Below, piece after piece: positions 51,936-60,791 of a stretch of DNA of 64,000 nucleotides (position 1 is the stretch's first letter; every line of letters starts with the position of its first letter). Source of the DNA: Candidatus Sericytochromatia bacterium (lineage in GTDB: Bacteria; Cyanobacteriota; Sericytochromatia; UBA7694); NCBI GenBank assembly GCA_018780035.1, contig JADMKE010000033.1:1-64000 (forward strand). The letters are read 5' to 3'. The notes beneath the pieces are model-generated. The model was not told the DNA's origin and searched no databases. It saw only the letters and a list, made by a program, of their open reading frames with translations. Both the position numbers and the translations under genes were made by a program.

Positions 51936-53531
51936 GTGTCTGTTTACCACTCGCGTGTCAATCCGCAAAGTGCCGCGTATCTCAGCAATTACCCTGCGAT
52001 GCTGGCGATTATCGCCGAAATGGAAGACAAGCTCAAAGCCTGTCTTTACCAGGGCGAAGACAAATACAAACAAAGGCACACCCAGTCAGGCAAACTCTTG
52101 GCCCGAGAGCGGATCGAATTATTGCTGGATCCGGGCAGCTATTTTTTGGAGCTGATGGCTTTGGCCGGAGCGTCTGACCCCGACAATGTGCCCGGTGCGG
52201 GGGTGATTACAGGGATCGGGGTAATCTCTGGGGTGGAATGTGGCATCAACGCAAGTGTGCCCACCATTCGTGGCGGGGCCATGAACCCCATGACCCTGAA
52301 AAAAGCCATTCGTCTCGATGCCATTGCCGAAGAAAACCGCTTGCCCATGGTTTACCTGATTGAGTCTGCGGGGGCTGATCTCAACCGCCAATCTGAGCTG
52401 TTTGACCTCGGCGGGGTTCCGTTTCGCAATATGGCCCAGCGATCGCGCCAAAACATTCCGAGTTTATCTGTGGTCTTTGGCCCCTGTGTGGCCGGGGGGG
52501 CCTTTTTTCCGGCTTTGTCTGAACATGTCATCATGGTGCAGAACCAAGCCCGGGCCTTTTTGGCGGCCTCGCCCCTGGTCAAAATTGCCACAGGTGAAAA
52601 CACCAACGATGAATCCCTGGGTGGAGCAGACATGCACAGCCGCGTCTCGGGCCTCTCAGATGATTTGGCGCATAATGAACACGATGCGCTGCTCAAGGTG
52701 CGGGCGGCGATTGCCCAGCTCAATTGGCAAAAGCGCGGGCCAGAGCCGCGCGATTCGGAGCCGCCGATCTACAATCCTGAAGAGATTCTCGGGATTGTCT
52801 CTGCCGATCTGCGCCAACCGTTTGAAGTGCGAGAAATTATCGCCCGGGTTGTGGATAAGTCGGCATTTACGGAGTTTAAACCGCTGTTTGGGCCGACTTT
52901 GGTGACCTGTTTTGCCCAGATCCACGGTTATCCTGTGGGGATAATTGCCAATAATGGCGTGCTGTTTTCTGAAGCCGCCAACAAAGGCGTGCAGTTTATA
53001 CAATTGTGTAACCAACGAAATCTGCCCCTGATCTTTTTGCAAAATACCACCGGCTTTATTGTCGGCCAACAGTACGAAGAAAAGGGCATTGTCAAACACG
53101 GCGGTCAATTGATCAATGCTTTGGCCAACAGTGCCGTTCCAGCGATTACGATCATTATTGGCGCCTCTTATGGCGCTGGCAATTTTGGAATGTGTGGCCG
53201 CCCTTTGGCGCCGCGCTTTATTTTTAGCTGGCCCAATGCCAAAACAGCTGTCATGGGCCCAGAGCAATTGTCGGGTGTGCTGGCCATGATTCAAAGACAG
53301 GCGGGCAGCAAATTTGGCTCAAGTGTTGATGAAATTGCCATTCAGGCCAAACAACTGGCCCTCCAGCAAAAAGTGGAATCTGAATCCAGTGTGTATCACA
53401 CCAGCAGCATTCTTTGGGATGATGGCGTGATCGATCCACGGGATACCCGCGATGTATTGGGAATTGTGCTGTCAAATTGCCATTCAGCCGAGGTCAAAGG
53501 CACCGAAAGTTATGGGGTGTTTCGCGTCTAA
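51936..53531 (+). CDS. Acyl-CoA carboxylase carboxyltransferase (beta) subunit
   Basis: A 531-residue biotin-dependent carboxyltransferase, related to methylcrotonyl- or geranyl-CoA carboxylase beta: VNPQSAAYLSNYPAML, GKLLARERIELLLDPGS, VFGPCVAGGAFFPALSEHVIMV, PLVKIATGEN, LGGADMHSRVSGLSDDLAHNEHDAL, and the second-half LQNTTGFIVGQQYEEKGIVKHGGQLI. It moves carboxyl from biotin to an acyl-CoA. Substrate (methylcrotonyl, propionyl or other) is not decided. GTG 51936 is chosen as start since GAGG lies 8 nt upstream; GTG 51927 overlaps that site. Its stop overlaps the next start (TAATG). Confidence 0.93.
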   Translation: MSVYHSRVNPQSAAYLSNYPAMLAIIAEMEDKLKACLYQGEDKYKQRHTQSGKLLARERIELLLDPGSYFLELMALAGASDPDNVPGAGVITGIGVISGVECGINASVPTIRGGAMNPMTLKKAIRLDAIAEENRLPMVYLIESAGADLNRQSELFDLGGVPFRNMAQRSRQNIPSLSVVFGPCVAGGAFFPALSEHVIMVQNQARAFLAASPLVKIATGENTNDESLGGADMHSRVSGLSDDLAHNEHDALLKVRAAIAQLNWQKRGPEPRDSEPPIYNPEEILGIVSADLRQPFEVREIIARVVDKSAFTEFKPLFGPTLVTCFAQIHGYPVGIIANNGVLFSEAANKGVQFIQLCNQRNLPLIFLQNTTGFIVGQQYEEKGIVKHGGQLINALANSAVPAITIIIGASYGAGNFGMCGRPLAPRFIFSWPNAKTAVMGPEQLSGVLAMIQRQAGSKFGSSVDEIAIQAKQLALQQKVESESSVYHTSSILWDDGVIDPRDTRDVLGIVLSNCHSAEVKGTESYGVFRV

Positions 53532-55480
53532 TGTTAAAAAAAATACTCATTGCCAACCGGGGAGAAATCGCTTCCCGTATCATTCGCAGCTGTCAGGACT
53601 TGGGGTTCGAGACCCTGGCGGTCTATTCCCCAATCGACCGGGGGATGCCTTTTGTCAAAGCGGCTGACCAGGCAATTTCTTTGCAGAGCAATGACAGTGC
53701 CCACAGTTATTTAAATGCCCCCTTGCTTTTAGCCATTGCCCAAAAATACGGGGCCGATGCCCTGCATCCGGGTTATGGCTTTTTGGCTGAAAATGCCGAT
53801 TTTGCCAAGGCCTGCCAGGATCAGGGCCTGGTCTTTATTGGCCCCGAACCAGAGACCCTGGCCAAAATGGGTTCCAAAATAGCGGCCCGTCAGATCATGA
53901 GTGCAGCGGGTATTCCTGTGGTGCCAGGTTTTGAGGGACCCATTTCTGAATTTGCAGCAGCCGCCCAAACCCTCGGCTATCCTGTCTTGATCAAAGCCAG
54001 TGCGGGTGGCGGGGGGCGGGGCATGCGCCTGGTGAGAAGTCCTGAAGATTTAGACGCCGCGATTGAAAGTGCCAGCCGTGAAGCGCTTAAAGCCTTTGGC
54101 GATAGCAGCCTCTTGCTGGAAAAATACCTCTCCCCGGTGCGGCATATCGAGGTGCAAATTGTTGGCGATGGCAAAGGAAAGGTCTGGCACTTGTTAGAAC
54201 GTGAATGTTCGCTGCAGCGCCGCTACCAAAAGGTGATCGAAGAAGCGCCTGCGCCAAACCTCACGGCCGAGACCCGTCAGAAGTTGTACCAATGGGCCTT
54301 GCAAGTTGGAGAATGCCTGCAATACAAAAGCCTGGGAACGGTGGAGTTTGCCGTTGATTCCCAGGAGCAGATCTATTTTCTGGAGTGCAATACCCGCATT
54401 CAGGTTGAACATCCTGTCTCCGAGGCGATTACAGGTCTGGATTTGGTGGGCCTTCAGCTGCAATTGGCCAACAACCATGCCTTGGAGCTGGTGCAGGATC
54501 AGATTGTGGCCCAGGGCCATGCCATTGAATGTCGGCTCTATGCCGAAGACCCAAGTCATGATTTTGCGCCCAGCACAGGCAGCATCACCCATTTTAAACC
54601 GCCGCAAAGAAACGGCTACCGCTGTGATGCGGGCATCGAAAGCGGTTCTCAGATTTCGGTCTATTATGATGCCCTTTTGGCCAAGCTGATCGCCCATGGC
54701 CCAACACGAGAATTGGCGCTGGCCCGGATGATGCGCTATCTGAAAGAAACCCAGATCTTTGGCCTCAAGACCAATCTGCCATTTCTGCGTGCAATCCTGC
54801 AAAACCCCAAGTTGCAAGCGGGTCTGCTCTCGACGGGGCTGATTGGCGAAATGGGCTGGAAAATGCCGCTTGCTGACCCTGTGGTCTATTTGGCAGCGCT
54901 GATAGCTGTCCATTTTCAAATGCGTTCCAAGGGGCCATTGAAGGGAATTCGGGCGGGCTTTCGCAACCAGGTAAACCCATGGAACAAGACGCTTATCGAG
55001 ATCAACCTGGTGCAGCAAGAACTTGAATACAAGTATGAGCGCTCGCAAGATCACACTGTCCAGATCCAGTGCAGAATCGCAGATTGTACTTATGCGATCT
55101 TTGCGCTTGAATGCAGCGAGAACCACGTCTGTTTTGAACTCAATCAGCGCTTTTTCCACTTTGAGATTTGCTGGCAAGCTGAACAGCTCTGGCTCCACCA
55201 CCCTGAATTTGGGAACTTCCAAGCCCAATGTATTTCGCGTTTGAGACCTCCCCAAACGGCGCAAGCCCAGAATGTCTACACCAGCCAAATGCCAGGTAAA
55301 ATCTTAAAAGTCTTGGTGCAGCTCAATCAAGCCGTCGCACTCCATCAACCCCTGTTGGTGATTGAATCGATGAAAATGGAAACGCAAATTTTAGCGCAAT
55401 CCGACGGTATAGTGACCGGACTCTACGTTTCAGAAAGCCAATTGATTGAGTCGGGTACGCTCTGTATCGAAATTCAATGA
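53531..55480 (+). CDS. Acyl-CoA carboxylase biotin carboxylase/BCCP (alpha) subunit
   Basis: A 649-residue protein joining biotin carboxylase (MLKKILIANRGEIASRIIRS, PGYGFLAEN, ATP-grasp KASAGGGGRGM, VEVQ-like site HIEVQIVG, ECNTRIQVEHPVSEAITGLDLV) and a C-terminal biotin carrier domain with the biotinylated Lys in VIESMKMETQ, about 35 residues from the end. Together with the preceding gene it forms the complete carboxylase, as in methylcrotonyl-CoA carboxylase. ATG 53531 overlaps the previous stop. The middle linker (about 450-560) is weakly conserved. No leucine- or odd-chain-degradation genes are adjacent. Confidence 0.93.
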   Translation: MLKKILIANRGEIASRIIRSCQDLGFETLAVYSPIDRGMPFVKAADQAISLQSNDSAHSYLNAPLLLAIAQKYGADALHPGYGFLAENADFAKACQDQGLVFIGPEPETLAKMGSKIAARQIMSAAGIPVVPGFEGPISEFAAAAQTLGYPVLIKASAGGGGRGMRLVRSPEDLDAAIESASREALKAFGDSSLLLEKYLSPVRHIEVQIVGDGKGKVWHLLERECSLQRRYQKVIEEAPAPNLTAETRQKLYQWALQVGECLQYKSLGTVEFAVDSQEQIYFLECNTRIQVEHPVSEAITGLDLVGLQLQLANNHALELVQDQIVAQGHAIECRLYAEDPSHDFAPSTGSITHFKPPQRNGYRCDAGIESGSQISVYYDALLAKLIAHGPTRELALARMMRYLKETQIFGLKTNLPFLRAILQNPKLQAGLLSTGLIGEMGWKMPLADPVVYLAALIAVHFQMRSKGPLKGIRAGFRNQVNPWNKTLIEINLVQQELEYKYERSQDHTVQIQCRIADCTYAIFALECSENHVCFELNQRFFHFEICWQAEQLWLHHPEFGNFQAQCISRLRPPQTAQAQNVYTSQMPGKILKVLVQLNQAVALHQPLLVIESMKMETQILAQSDGIVTGLYVSESQLIESGTLCIEIQ

Positions 55481-55557
55481 GCCATTGAACAGGCTTTCAT
55501 GATTGAATAACCTCTTGTACAATTTACTGTCCAATATTAAATTCTCTGGATGCAATT

Positions 55558-56325
55558 GTGAATGGACAGAAACGCAACCTGATTTTATTTCTCTGTGTTG
55601 TTATGCTGGGTGCCTCCTCTTGGAATTATCGCGAAGAGATTTTCGCTCTGAGCAAGTCACAAAATGGGGGGTTAAAACAATCCCAGTCTCAAATATTAAG
55701 CGAAACAACTACAAACCCATTTGTTGATCCTTCAGATTCTATACCTACAGGGCAAAAAAAACGGGAAATCTCTGCGATGCCTGGATTGGACTTAAAGAAA
55801 ATAGCCAGTTTTAAACCTGAAAGCGTCGAGGGCCATGAGTTTTTTTATGATTACTTTCAGAGTGCTATTGGTATGGATACGCTTGAATCTTCAATCTTGA
55901 GTTTTCCTGAAACGATGCGTTATCTTGCCGCTATGTATGTGGTCGAGTACAACGTAGAAGGAGAAGGTTTTGATATTGGCTATTTTGGAAATATGCAGGC
56001 CGATGGAATTCGCTTTGCCCAAAAGGGCTATACACTTTTGGGTTTTCCTGAATTGGCCCAAATTCTCAAAGAGGCTGAATCCTATTTCCTCAAGCATAAA
56101 TTGAATTATCAGCGTGAAGTTATCCTCGGAGAAACAAAAGAGCAACAGTGGGACTTCATGGTGAAGAAAGAGACCCATACAGATCATCATTTTGATGATC
56201 GCTGGGTCAAAGCCTTTCGCGCTGAGGATGTTTACCGGCGCCGTTATGCCTATATCTTAAAACATTGGCGCTCCTTTAGCCCTGAATCTAGCCCTAAATC
56301 TGCACCAAAAGGCAAAATTCCTTGA
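55558..56325 (+). CDS. Unknown exported protein with DMP19/DUF4375-like region
   Basis: A 255-residue protein with one N-terminal hydrophobic stretch (NLILFLCVVMLGASSW), probably a membrane anchor or signal. Residues 100-215 (VVEYNVEGEGFDIGYFGNMQADGIRFAQKGYTLLGFPELAQILKEAESYFL) fit the G-G-F/Y-F-x-N ... L-x-x-x-G layout of DMP19/DUF4375 proteins, whose function is unclear. Start is GTG 55558 and no strong ribosome-binding site is seen. It is AT-richer than the carboxylase genes upstream. Function unknown. Confidence 0.65.
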   Translation: MNGQKRNLILFLCVVMLGASSWNYREEIFALSKSQNGGLKQSQSQILSETTTNPFVDPSDSIPTGQKKREISAMPGLDLKKIASFKPESVEGHEFFYDYFQSAIGMDTLESSILSFPETMRYLAAMYVVEYNVEGEGFDIGYFGNMQADGIRFAQKGYTLLGFPELAQILKEAESYFLKHKLNYQREVILGETKEQQWDFMVKKETHTDHHFDDRWVKAFRAEDVYRRRYAYILKHWRSFSPESSPKSAPKGKIP

Positions 56326-56328
56326 TTT

Positions 56329-56958
56329 TTAGAGGGTCTCAAAGACAAGTTTTTGTTGTTCAGTCATTTTTAAAGCAGCAATCAGGGCCAAGAGGATCCA
56401 GAGGGCATCAAACGGTGAGAACATCTTTGGCAAAAATAAGGGAAATTGTGAGAGCACAAAAGGACTGAAATAAGAGAGCTGAGTAGATAACTCTTGATTG
56501 GCTTGGTCAATAAAAAAATGTCCAAAAATCACATATTTAGCTAGGAGAAGGCCCAAAAGAGCACAGGTGGCACTGGTAAGTTGCATCAGCGGGCCGCGCT
56601 TGCCTTTACTGGTCATTACAACTCCCACACCTGCAATAAATCCCACCCCAGTTGCCAAATATCCAATTTCATATCCAGTCCAGATGACAATCAAGGCCCA
56701 GATAATGCCCGAGACAAAAGCCCCAACCAGCCCGCCAACCAAGCCTTTGAAGATATCTGTCAAGACAGGTTTTTGTTTCAGATAGGTATCCTGTATCTGG
56801 CTGAAACAAAGGGGGCACAATGGTCGACCATTGACCCGGTTGAGGGGTTCTATTGGGATTTCTTCTTCACAGAGAGAACAGGGATTTTCCACTTCTGCTT
56901 TTGGGTTGTCTGAGGCATTTGGGACGTCTGATTCTGAATTTTCTTCTGACTCTAACAT
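56329..56958 (-). CDS. Zinc-ribbon membrane protein, unknown
   Basis: A 209-residue protein with an acidic start, a paired CxxC zinc ribbon (CSLCEEEIP ... GRPLCPLCFSQI, residues 27-52), and four membrane helices (IFKGLVGGLVGAFVSGIIWALIVIW; YLATGVGFIAGVGVVM; LTSATCALLGLLLAKYVIF; FDALWILLALIAAL). Such rubredoxin-like heads on membrane proteins are usual in uncharacterised envelope proteins. GAGGG lies upstream of ATG 56958. Ends 3 bp from the convergent gene. No function assigned. Confidence 0.7.
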   Translation of the reverse strand: MLESEENSESDVPNASDNPKAEVENPCSLCEEEIPIEPLNRVNGRPLCPLCFSQIQDTYLKQKPVLTDIFKGLVGGLVGAFVSGIIWALIVIWTGYEIGYLATGVGFIAGVGVVMTSKGKRGPLMQLTSATCALLGLLLAKYVIFGHFFIDQANQELSTQLSYFSPFVLSQFPLFLPKMFSPFDALWILLALIAALKMTEQQKLVFETL

Positions 56959-57026
56959 TGATGATAGCCCTCTGTTTGCTCTTTTTAGGATATCTCAATT
57001 TTAATTGTTTTGCAAAATGAGAGTTT

Positions 57027-57767
57027 CTACTTTGCTGTGGGCTGGTTCGAGGGATAAAAGCGCTTTAAATTTTCCGCAGGAACCCCAGCAAAATAGAGCA
57101 ATTGCAAGCTCCAATTGCGCAGCGTGGTGTAGAGCCAGCCCTCCCGCTCCCAGCGCCGGGCAGAGGTCTGGACCCGCTCGCGAAAGATAAAAATGGGCAG
57201 GCCCGCACGTTTGAGCTTTTGGCCCCACTCCAGATCTTCCATCAGGGGCAACTCTGCAAAGCCTCCCAATTGCTTAAACAGGGTTTTGCGCACAAACAGA
57301 GCCTGATCGCCAAAGGGCAGACGCGTCAGGCGTGAGCGCCAAGAAGACACCCGCTCCAGCAATCGAAAGTGGGGGGCGGCAGAGGCAATTTCCAAGTCAA
57401 AAGCCCCCCCCGCCAATTCGGGTTGGCAGCGCAAACACACGACAATGGCCTGCAAAGCCCCTGCTGGTAAGTGCGTGTCTGCATGCAAAAAGAGCAGAAT
57501 CTCGCCCTGGGCAGCTTGGGCACCCAGATTCATTTGTGCTGCCCGACCCGCCTGTGGGGAGATCAGGCAGCGTGTAGGGTGCTGGAATGATTGCTGGAAT
57601 GGGGGGGCTGTTGGGTTGGGCAGCGAAGATCCTGTCGGATCGCCATCGACCAAGATCACTTCAAAGTCGGGATAGGTTTGACTCGCATACAGAGCTTGTA
57701 GCCAGGGCCAGAGATCGTTCTCGTGGTAAACCGGCACAATCAGCGAAAGGGTGGGGGAGAAGCTCAT
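57027..57767 (-). CDS. TIGR04283-type family 2 glycosyltransferase (arsenosugar cluster)
   Basis: A 246-residue GT-A glycosyltransferase: SLIVPVYHENDLWPWLQAL, VILVDGDPTGSS, AAQGEILLFLHADTHLPAGAL (DxD-like HADT), PFGDQALFVRKTLFKQLGGFAELPLMEDLEWGQKLKRAG. This subfamily is usually next to ArsS and a DUF2064 glycosyltransferase. Last gene of a five-gene minus-strand operon; overlaps the previous gene by 4 bp. It probably acts on the sugar part of an arsenosugar or a linked lipid; the exact step is not established. Confidence 0.9.
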   Translation of the reverse strand: MSFSPTLSLIVPVYHENDLWPWLQALYASQTYPDFEVILVDGDPTGSSLPNPTAPPFQQSFQHPTRCLISPQAGRAAQMNLGAQAAQGEILLFLHADTHLPAGALQAIVVCLRCQPELAGGAFDLEIASAAPHFRLLERVSSWRSRLTRLPFGDQALFVRKTLFKQLGGFAELPLMEDLEWGQKLKRAGLPIFIFRERVQTSARRWEREGWLYTTLRNWSLQLLYFAGVPAENLKRFYPSNQPTAK

Positions 57768-58510
57768 GGCGCGGGTTGGTTTGGCCAGGTTTGGGTGGCC
57801 AGCCAGGCCAGGGTGTGGGTAGGGGGGGGCAAATGGGGGGGCGCATTTGTTTTGGCGTGGCGGTTCACCAGATCTTTTAAATCTGTCAGGGTGTCTACGT
57901 CCTGCCAGGGGGGCAAGGCATAGACGCGCAGATTATTTTGCCTGAGCCGTTCACAGGTTTTAAGATAAATCGCATTGGGGGGCAGGGCTTGCCAGTCCAA
58001 CAGGCCAGGTTGGAAGGCTTGGGCAGTACAAGCGACCAAATAATAGCCGCCATCCAGGGAGGGGCCCAGTACCCAGTCGTGGTGCTCAAGGGCCTCCAAC
58101 GCGGCTTTGAGGCGGGCAGCAGGCAAATCTGGCAAATCGCCGCCGATCAGGGTCACTTTGTCAAAGCCCCGTTCAAAACAATGGGCAAAAGCCCGATCCA
58201 TGCGTGTTTCCAAGCGGCCTGGTCCCTGCGGCAGAAATACGCTTGTTTGAGCTCTCTTATTGGGGTGCTTTTCAAAGATCGGGCTGAGCAAATCGCTCAG
58301 ATTTTCTCCGGCGAGGGCCGTGTCGGGGGTATAGCAGACAAAAATAGGCAATTCGAGGCTTTGCAAGGTTTGCGCCAGATCTTGCAAAAACAGAGAGTAG
58401 AGCGTTTGGGCAAATTCGGAAGAACTCTCCTTGGCCAAACGCGTTTTCACAGGCTCAGCTGCGGGACTGCGGCTGAGCAGAATCAGGCAGGTGTGATTGT
58501 TGTCTTTCAT
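57764..58510 (-). CDS. TIGR04282-type (DUF2064) glycosyltransferase (arsenosugar cluster)
   Basis: A 248-residue protein: LILLSRSPAAEPVKTRLAKE, LPQGPGRLETRMDRAFAHCFERGFDKVTLIGGDLPDLPAARLKAALEALE, HDWVLGPSLDGGYYLVA and PPWQDVDTLTDLKDLV. This is the DUF2064 family that folds like nucleotide-sugar pyrophosphorylases and co-occurs with ArsS. Role in sugar transfer or activation is inferred from context. ATG 58510 begins 8 bp after the arsS stop; the 3' end overlaps the next gene by 4 bp. Confidence 0.92.
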   Translation of the reverse strand: MKDNNHTCLILLSRSPAAEPVKTRLAKESSSEFAQTLYSLFLQDLAQTLQSLELPIFVCYTPDTALAGENLSDLLSPIFEKHPNKRAQTSVFLPQGPGRLETRMDRAFAHCFERGFDKVTLIGGDLPDLPAARLKAALEALEHHDWVLGPSLDGGYYLVACTAQAFQPGLLDWQALPPNAIYLKTCERLRQNNLRVYALPPWQDVDTLTDLKDLVNRHAKTNAPPHLPPPTHTLAWLATQTWPNQPAP

Positions 58511-58518
58511 GCTAGAGC

Positions 58519-59511
58519 TCAGGAAGTGGCGCCCGTACAGCTACTTCCTGCCCCAGCAGTGCAGCCAAAACAGTGGCTGCCAAAGACAATTTTGCGTTGC
58601 AGCCACTGCTCAGGGGGAGTATCTAAGATATGTGGGCGGGGCAATTCCACAGGCAGATCGAGCATTTGGTTAAAATCGCAGTCGTAGAGTGTGCCATCGT
58701 AGCCCACACTGAGTAAAGAGCGGCACATCACACCTTCAGCGGCCAAGGGATTAAAGGCCCCCGCCAATTTTTGCAAATAAGTTTCATAATTGCCCAAGCG
58801 TTCGAGACTTTCGCGAAAGCGTTGAATGGGCATATTGGTGAGGGTAAACAATTGGTTGAAGACCACACCATACTGCTCTTTGAGGGCCTTTTTATAATCT
58901 GCCTGCAGCGCGGCTTGGTCTGCAGGCAAAAACGCCCCCGCTGGGTTATACACCAAATTGAGCTGCAAACCACTGTCTGCTTGGCCATACCCAAGCGCAT
59001 TCAGAAGTTTGAGGCTTTCGATGCTCTTTTCAAAGACACCCTGCCCGCGTTGGCGATTGGTGAAATAGGGCTGGTAATAGGGCAGCGACGATATCACCTC
59101 GACCTGGTTTTGGGCGAAAAAACGGGGCAGATCTGCCATTGAGGCTTGGTTCAGGGGATGGGGATCGAGCGTGACGGTCAAATTGTGGCGAACCATCACG
59201 TGTTTACCCAGGGATTTTGCTTGGCTCACCAAATCCTGAAAACGCGGGTGCAATTCAGGGGCCCCGCCTGTGATATCCAGATTGCGCAGGCTCGGGGTTT
59301 TGCTCAAGACGTCGAGACAGGCTGCCAAAATAGCATCCGACATGCTCTCAGTCCGTTTGGGCGAAGCTGCGACATGGCAGTGTAAACAGGCCTGATTGCA
59401 GAGTTTGGTGATATTCACTTGCAGGGTCTCGATCTTCAGGGGGAGGAGGTTGAGACCCTTTGATTGCAGCGTAGTAGCAAAGTCAGGCAGGGTTTGGCAG
59501 GTTGCGCTCAC
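58519..59511 (-). CDS. arsS: Arsenosugar biosynthesis radical SAM protein ArsS
   Basis: A 330-residue radical SAM enzyme with the [4Fe-4S] motif CNQACLHCH (CxxxCxxC) in the N-terminal part, LRNLDITGGAPELHPRF, and a Cys-rich end (CRSLLSVGYDGTLYDCDFNQML; HCFGCTAGAGSSCTGA) diagnostic of ArsS/TIGR04167. In cyanobacteria ArsS works after ArsM to build dimethylated arsenic riboside. I chose GTG 59511, which overlaps the preceding stop by 4 bp and has AGGGGG just upstream; the longer frame to 59673 only translates the neighbour out of frame. No arsM lies in the window. Confidence 0.94.
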   Translation of the reverse strand: MSATCQTLPDFATTLQSKGLNLLPLKIETLQVNITKLCNQACLHCHVAASPKRTESMSDAILAACLDVLSKTPSLRNLDITGGAPELHPRFQDLVSQAKSLGKHVMVRHNLTVTLDPHPLNQASMADLPRFFAQNQVEVISSLPYYQPYFTNRQRGQGVFEKSIESLKLLNALGYGQADSGLQLNLVYNPAGAFLPADQAALQADYKKALKEQYGVVFNQLFTLTNMPIQRFRESLERLGNYETYLQKLAGAFNPLAAEGVMCRSLLSVGYDGTLYDCDFNQMLDLPVELPRPHILDTPPEQWLQRKIVFGSHCFGCTAGAGSSCTGATS

Positions 59512-59843
59512 ATTGCCCCCTGTTTTTTGAGGGCATTGTGCATCTGCACCCCGTGAACCAGGGCCATGCCAGCTTCCATTGCTGCCGCCACATGCATGGC
59601 TTCGGTCATTTGCTCGGGGTCGGCACCCGCTTCGAGGCATTGGGTCGTATAGGCATCTATGCAATAGGGGCATTGTTTGGCATGGGCCAAAGCCAGGGCG
59701 ATCAGGGCCTTTTCGCGTTTGCTCAGGGCCCCGTCTGTGCCAGTGGCGGCAGTGTAATAGTCAAAAAATTTATCTGCGAGATCTTGGCGAAAGGCACCAA
59801 TTTCGCCAAAGCGGGCCAGATCTTTTTCTTCGTAATAGCTCAT
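59508..59843 (-). CDS. Arsenosugar-associated peroxidase-like (carboxymuconolactone decarboxylase family) protein
   Basis: A 111-residue AhpD/CMD-like protein with the redox pair in AKQCPYCIDAYT (CxxC plus downstream His-equivalent region) and the family helix LSKREKALIALALAHA. It matches the small peroxidase-like proteins (TIGR04169) seen beside ArsS. A redox or peroxide-handling role in the pathway is inferred. ATG 59843 follows AAGGAAAATAAACCG; its ribosome-binding site lies in the end of the preceding gene. Overlaps arsS by 4 bp. Confidence 0.92.
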   Translation of the reverse strand: MSYYEEKDLARFGEIGAFRQDLADKFFDYYTAATGTDGALSKREKALIALALAHAKQCPYCIDAYTTQCLEAGADPEQMTEAMHVAAAMEAGMALVHGVQMHNALKKQGAM

Positions 59844-59847
59844 CGGT

Positions 59848-60648
59848 TTATTTTCCTTGGGATGATGAAAAACGGTAGACAAACCCCTCAAATTGCGCTT
59901 TTTGATAGTCCTGTAAAAGGGCCTGCAAAGCTTGTATCATCTGGGGTTTGGAGCGTTTAAGATGTTGATTTAAATCTGTCAGGGGGGTGGGGGTGGATTG
60001 CACCCCGTTGGCATAATCCACCCCAAAGGTCAGGGCTGCATAGGGAATTTCGGCCTCTGCGGCCAATACCGCTTCAGGACCCAGTGTTTGAGAGACAATA
60101 TCCACGCCGAGTTGGGCCAAGGCCCGGATTTCACTTTTGCTGTTAAAACGGGGGCCCTGCACGTGGCCATAAGTCAGCCCTGTGCAGAGCGGAAGTTCAG
60201 CGGTTTGGCAGGCTTTTTGCCATTGCTCTCCCAAACCGCTGTGAAAATAACTGTCAGTAATGGCGTGGCCGCGCAGGGGATCACCGGGGGTTTGAAAGAG
60301 GGTGCAAGCTTGACCATTGGGCAAACGGTTATCTGGGAAATACAATTCGCAGGGCAACAGCAATTGGCCCAGGGGCAAATCGGGGTTGACCACCCCCACC
60401 ACCGAGAATCCCAGAATGGTGGAGACCTGGAGATCACTGCAGGCCTGAATCAGGGCCTGAAAGGGCACTTGGTGAGAAAGCGCTTGGTGGCCATCGCCAT
60501 GCCGGGCCAGAAAGACCAGATCGTGGCCATGCCAAACCCCTGTTTGAGCTGTGACCGAGCCAAAGGCAGTGTTGACGATCTGTAATTTGGGCTGTTCCAG
60601 TCCTGGCAGGTCATAAAAACCGGATCCGGTAATCAGAGCTATTGGCAT
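59848..60648 (-). CDS. Purine nucleoside / methylthioadenosine phosphorylase family protein
   Basis: A 266-residue PNP/MTAP-type phosphorylase: IALITGSGFYDLPGL, phosphate-binding HGDGHQ and GFSVVGVVNPDLPLGQLLLPCELYF, and QGPRFNSKSEIRALAQLGVDIVSQTLGPEAVLAAEAEIPYAALTFGVDYANG. It cleaves the glycosidic bond of adenosine-type nucleosides with phosphate. In this operon it probably removes adenine from an arsenic-adenosyl intermediate to free the ribose (inference). First gene of the operon; the frame could extend to ATG 60705, but 60648 begins the family N-terminus. A TATAAT box lies at 60694-60699. Confidence 0.88.
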   Translation of the reverse strand: MPIALITGSGFYDLPGLEQPKLQIVNTAFGSVTAQTGVWHGHDLVFLARHGDGHQALSHQVPFQALIQACSDLQVSTILGFSVVGVVNPDLPLGQLLLPCELYFPDNRLPNGQACTLFQTPGDPLRGHAITDSYFHSGLGEQWQKACQTAELPLCTGLTYGHVQGPRFNSKSEIRALAQLGVDIVSQTLGPEAVLAAEAEIPYAALTFGVDYANGVQSTPTPLTDLNQHLKRSKPQMIQALQALLQDYQKAQFEGFVYRFSSSQGK

Positions 60649-60693
60649 AGAAGTGGCATAAAAAGCATCAGATTGACACCTGTTTTTTGTTTC

Positions 60694-60699
60694 ATTATA
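60694..60699 (-). promoter_or_regulatory. -10 box TATAAT of the arsenosugar operon
   Basis: Perfect TATAAT on the minus strand about 45 bp before the chosen start of the phosphorylase gene. A -35 is not clear. Confidence 0.4.
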
Positions 60700-60791
60700 C
60701 GTCAACTCTCAGGCTGTTTTGTCGCTACACTGTGGAAGAGCCTCAATGTTAATTGATGTGAAGATGTTTGAAAGGTGAGATCACGTACCCG

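Noticed and set aside
2225-52450. HIP1-like octamer GCGATCGC as a cyanobacterial signature
   Set aside because: Only a few scattered copies were noticed (near 2235, 15600 and 52440), close to chance level, so it does not support a photosynthetic cyanobacterium.
54194-55288. Long minus-strand frame (364 codons) opposite the biotin carboxylase gene
   Set aside because: Shadow of a conserved gene on the plus strand; no family motifs and no ribosome-binding site.
58519-59673. Longer N-terminus for ArsS from 59673
   Set aside because: The extra 54 residues are an out-of-frame translation of the peroxidase-like gene; GTG 59511 has a proper ribosome-binding site and 4-bp overlap.
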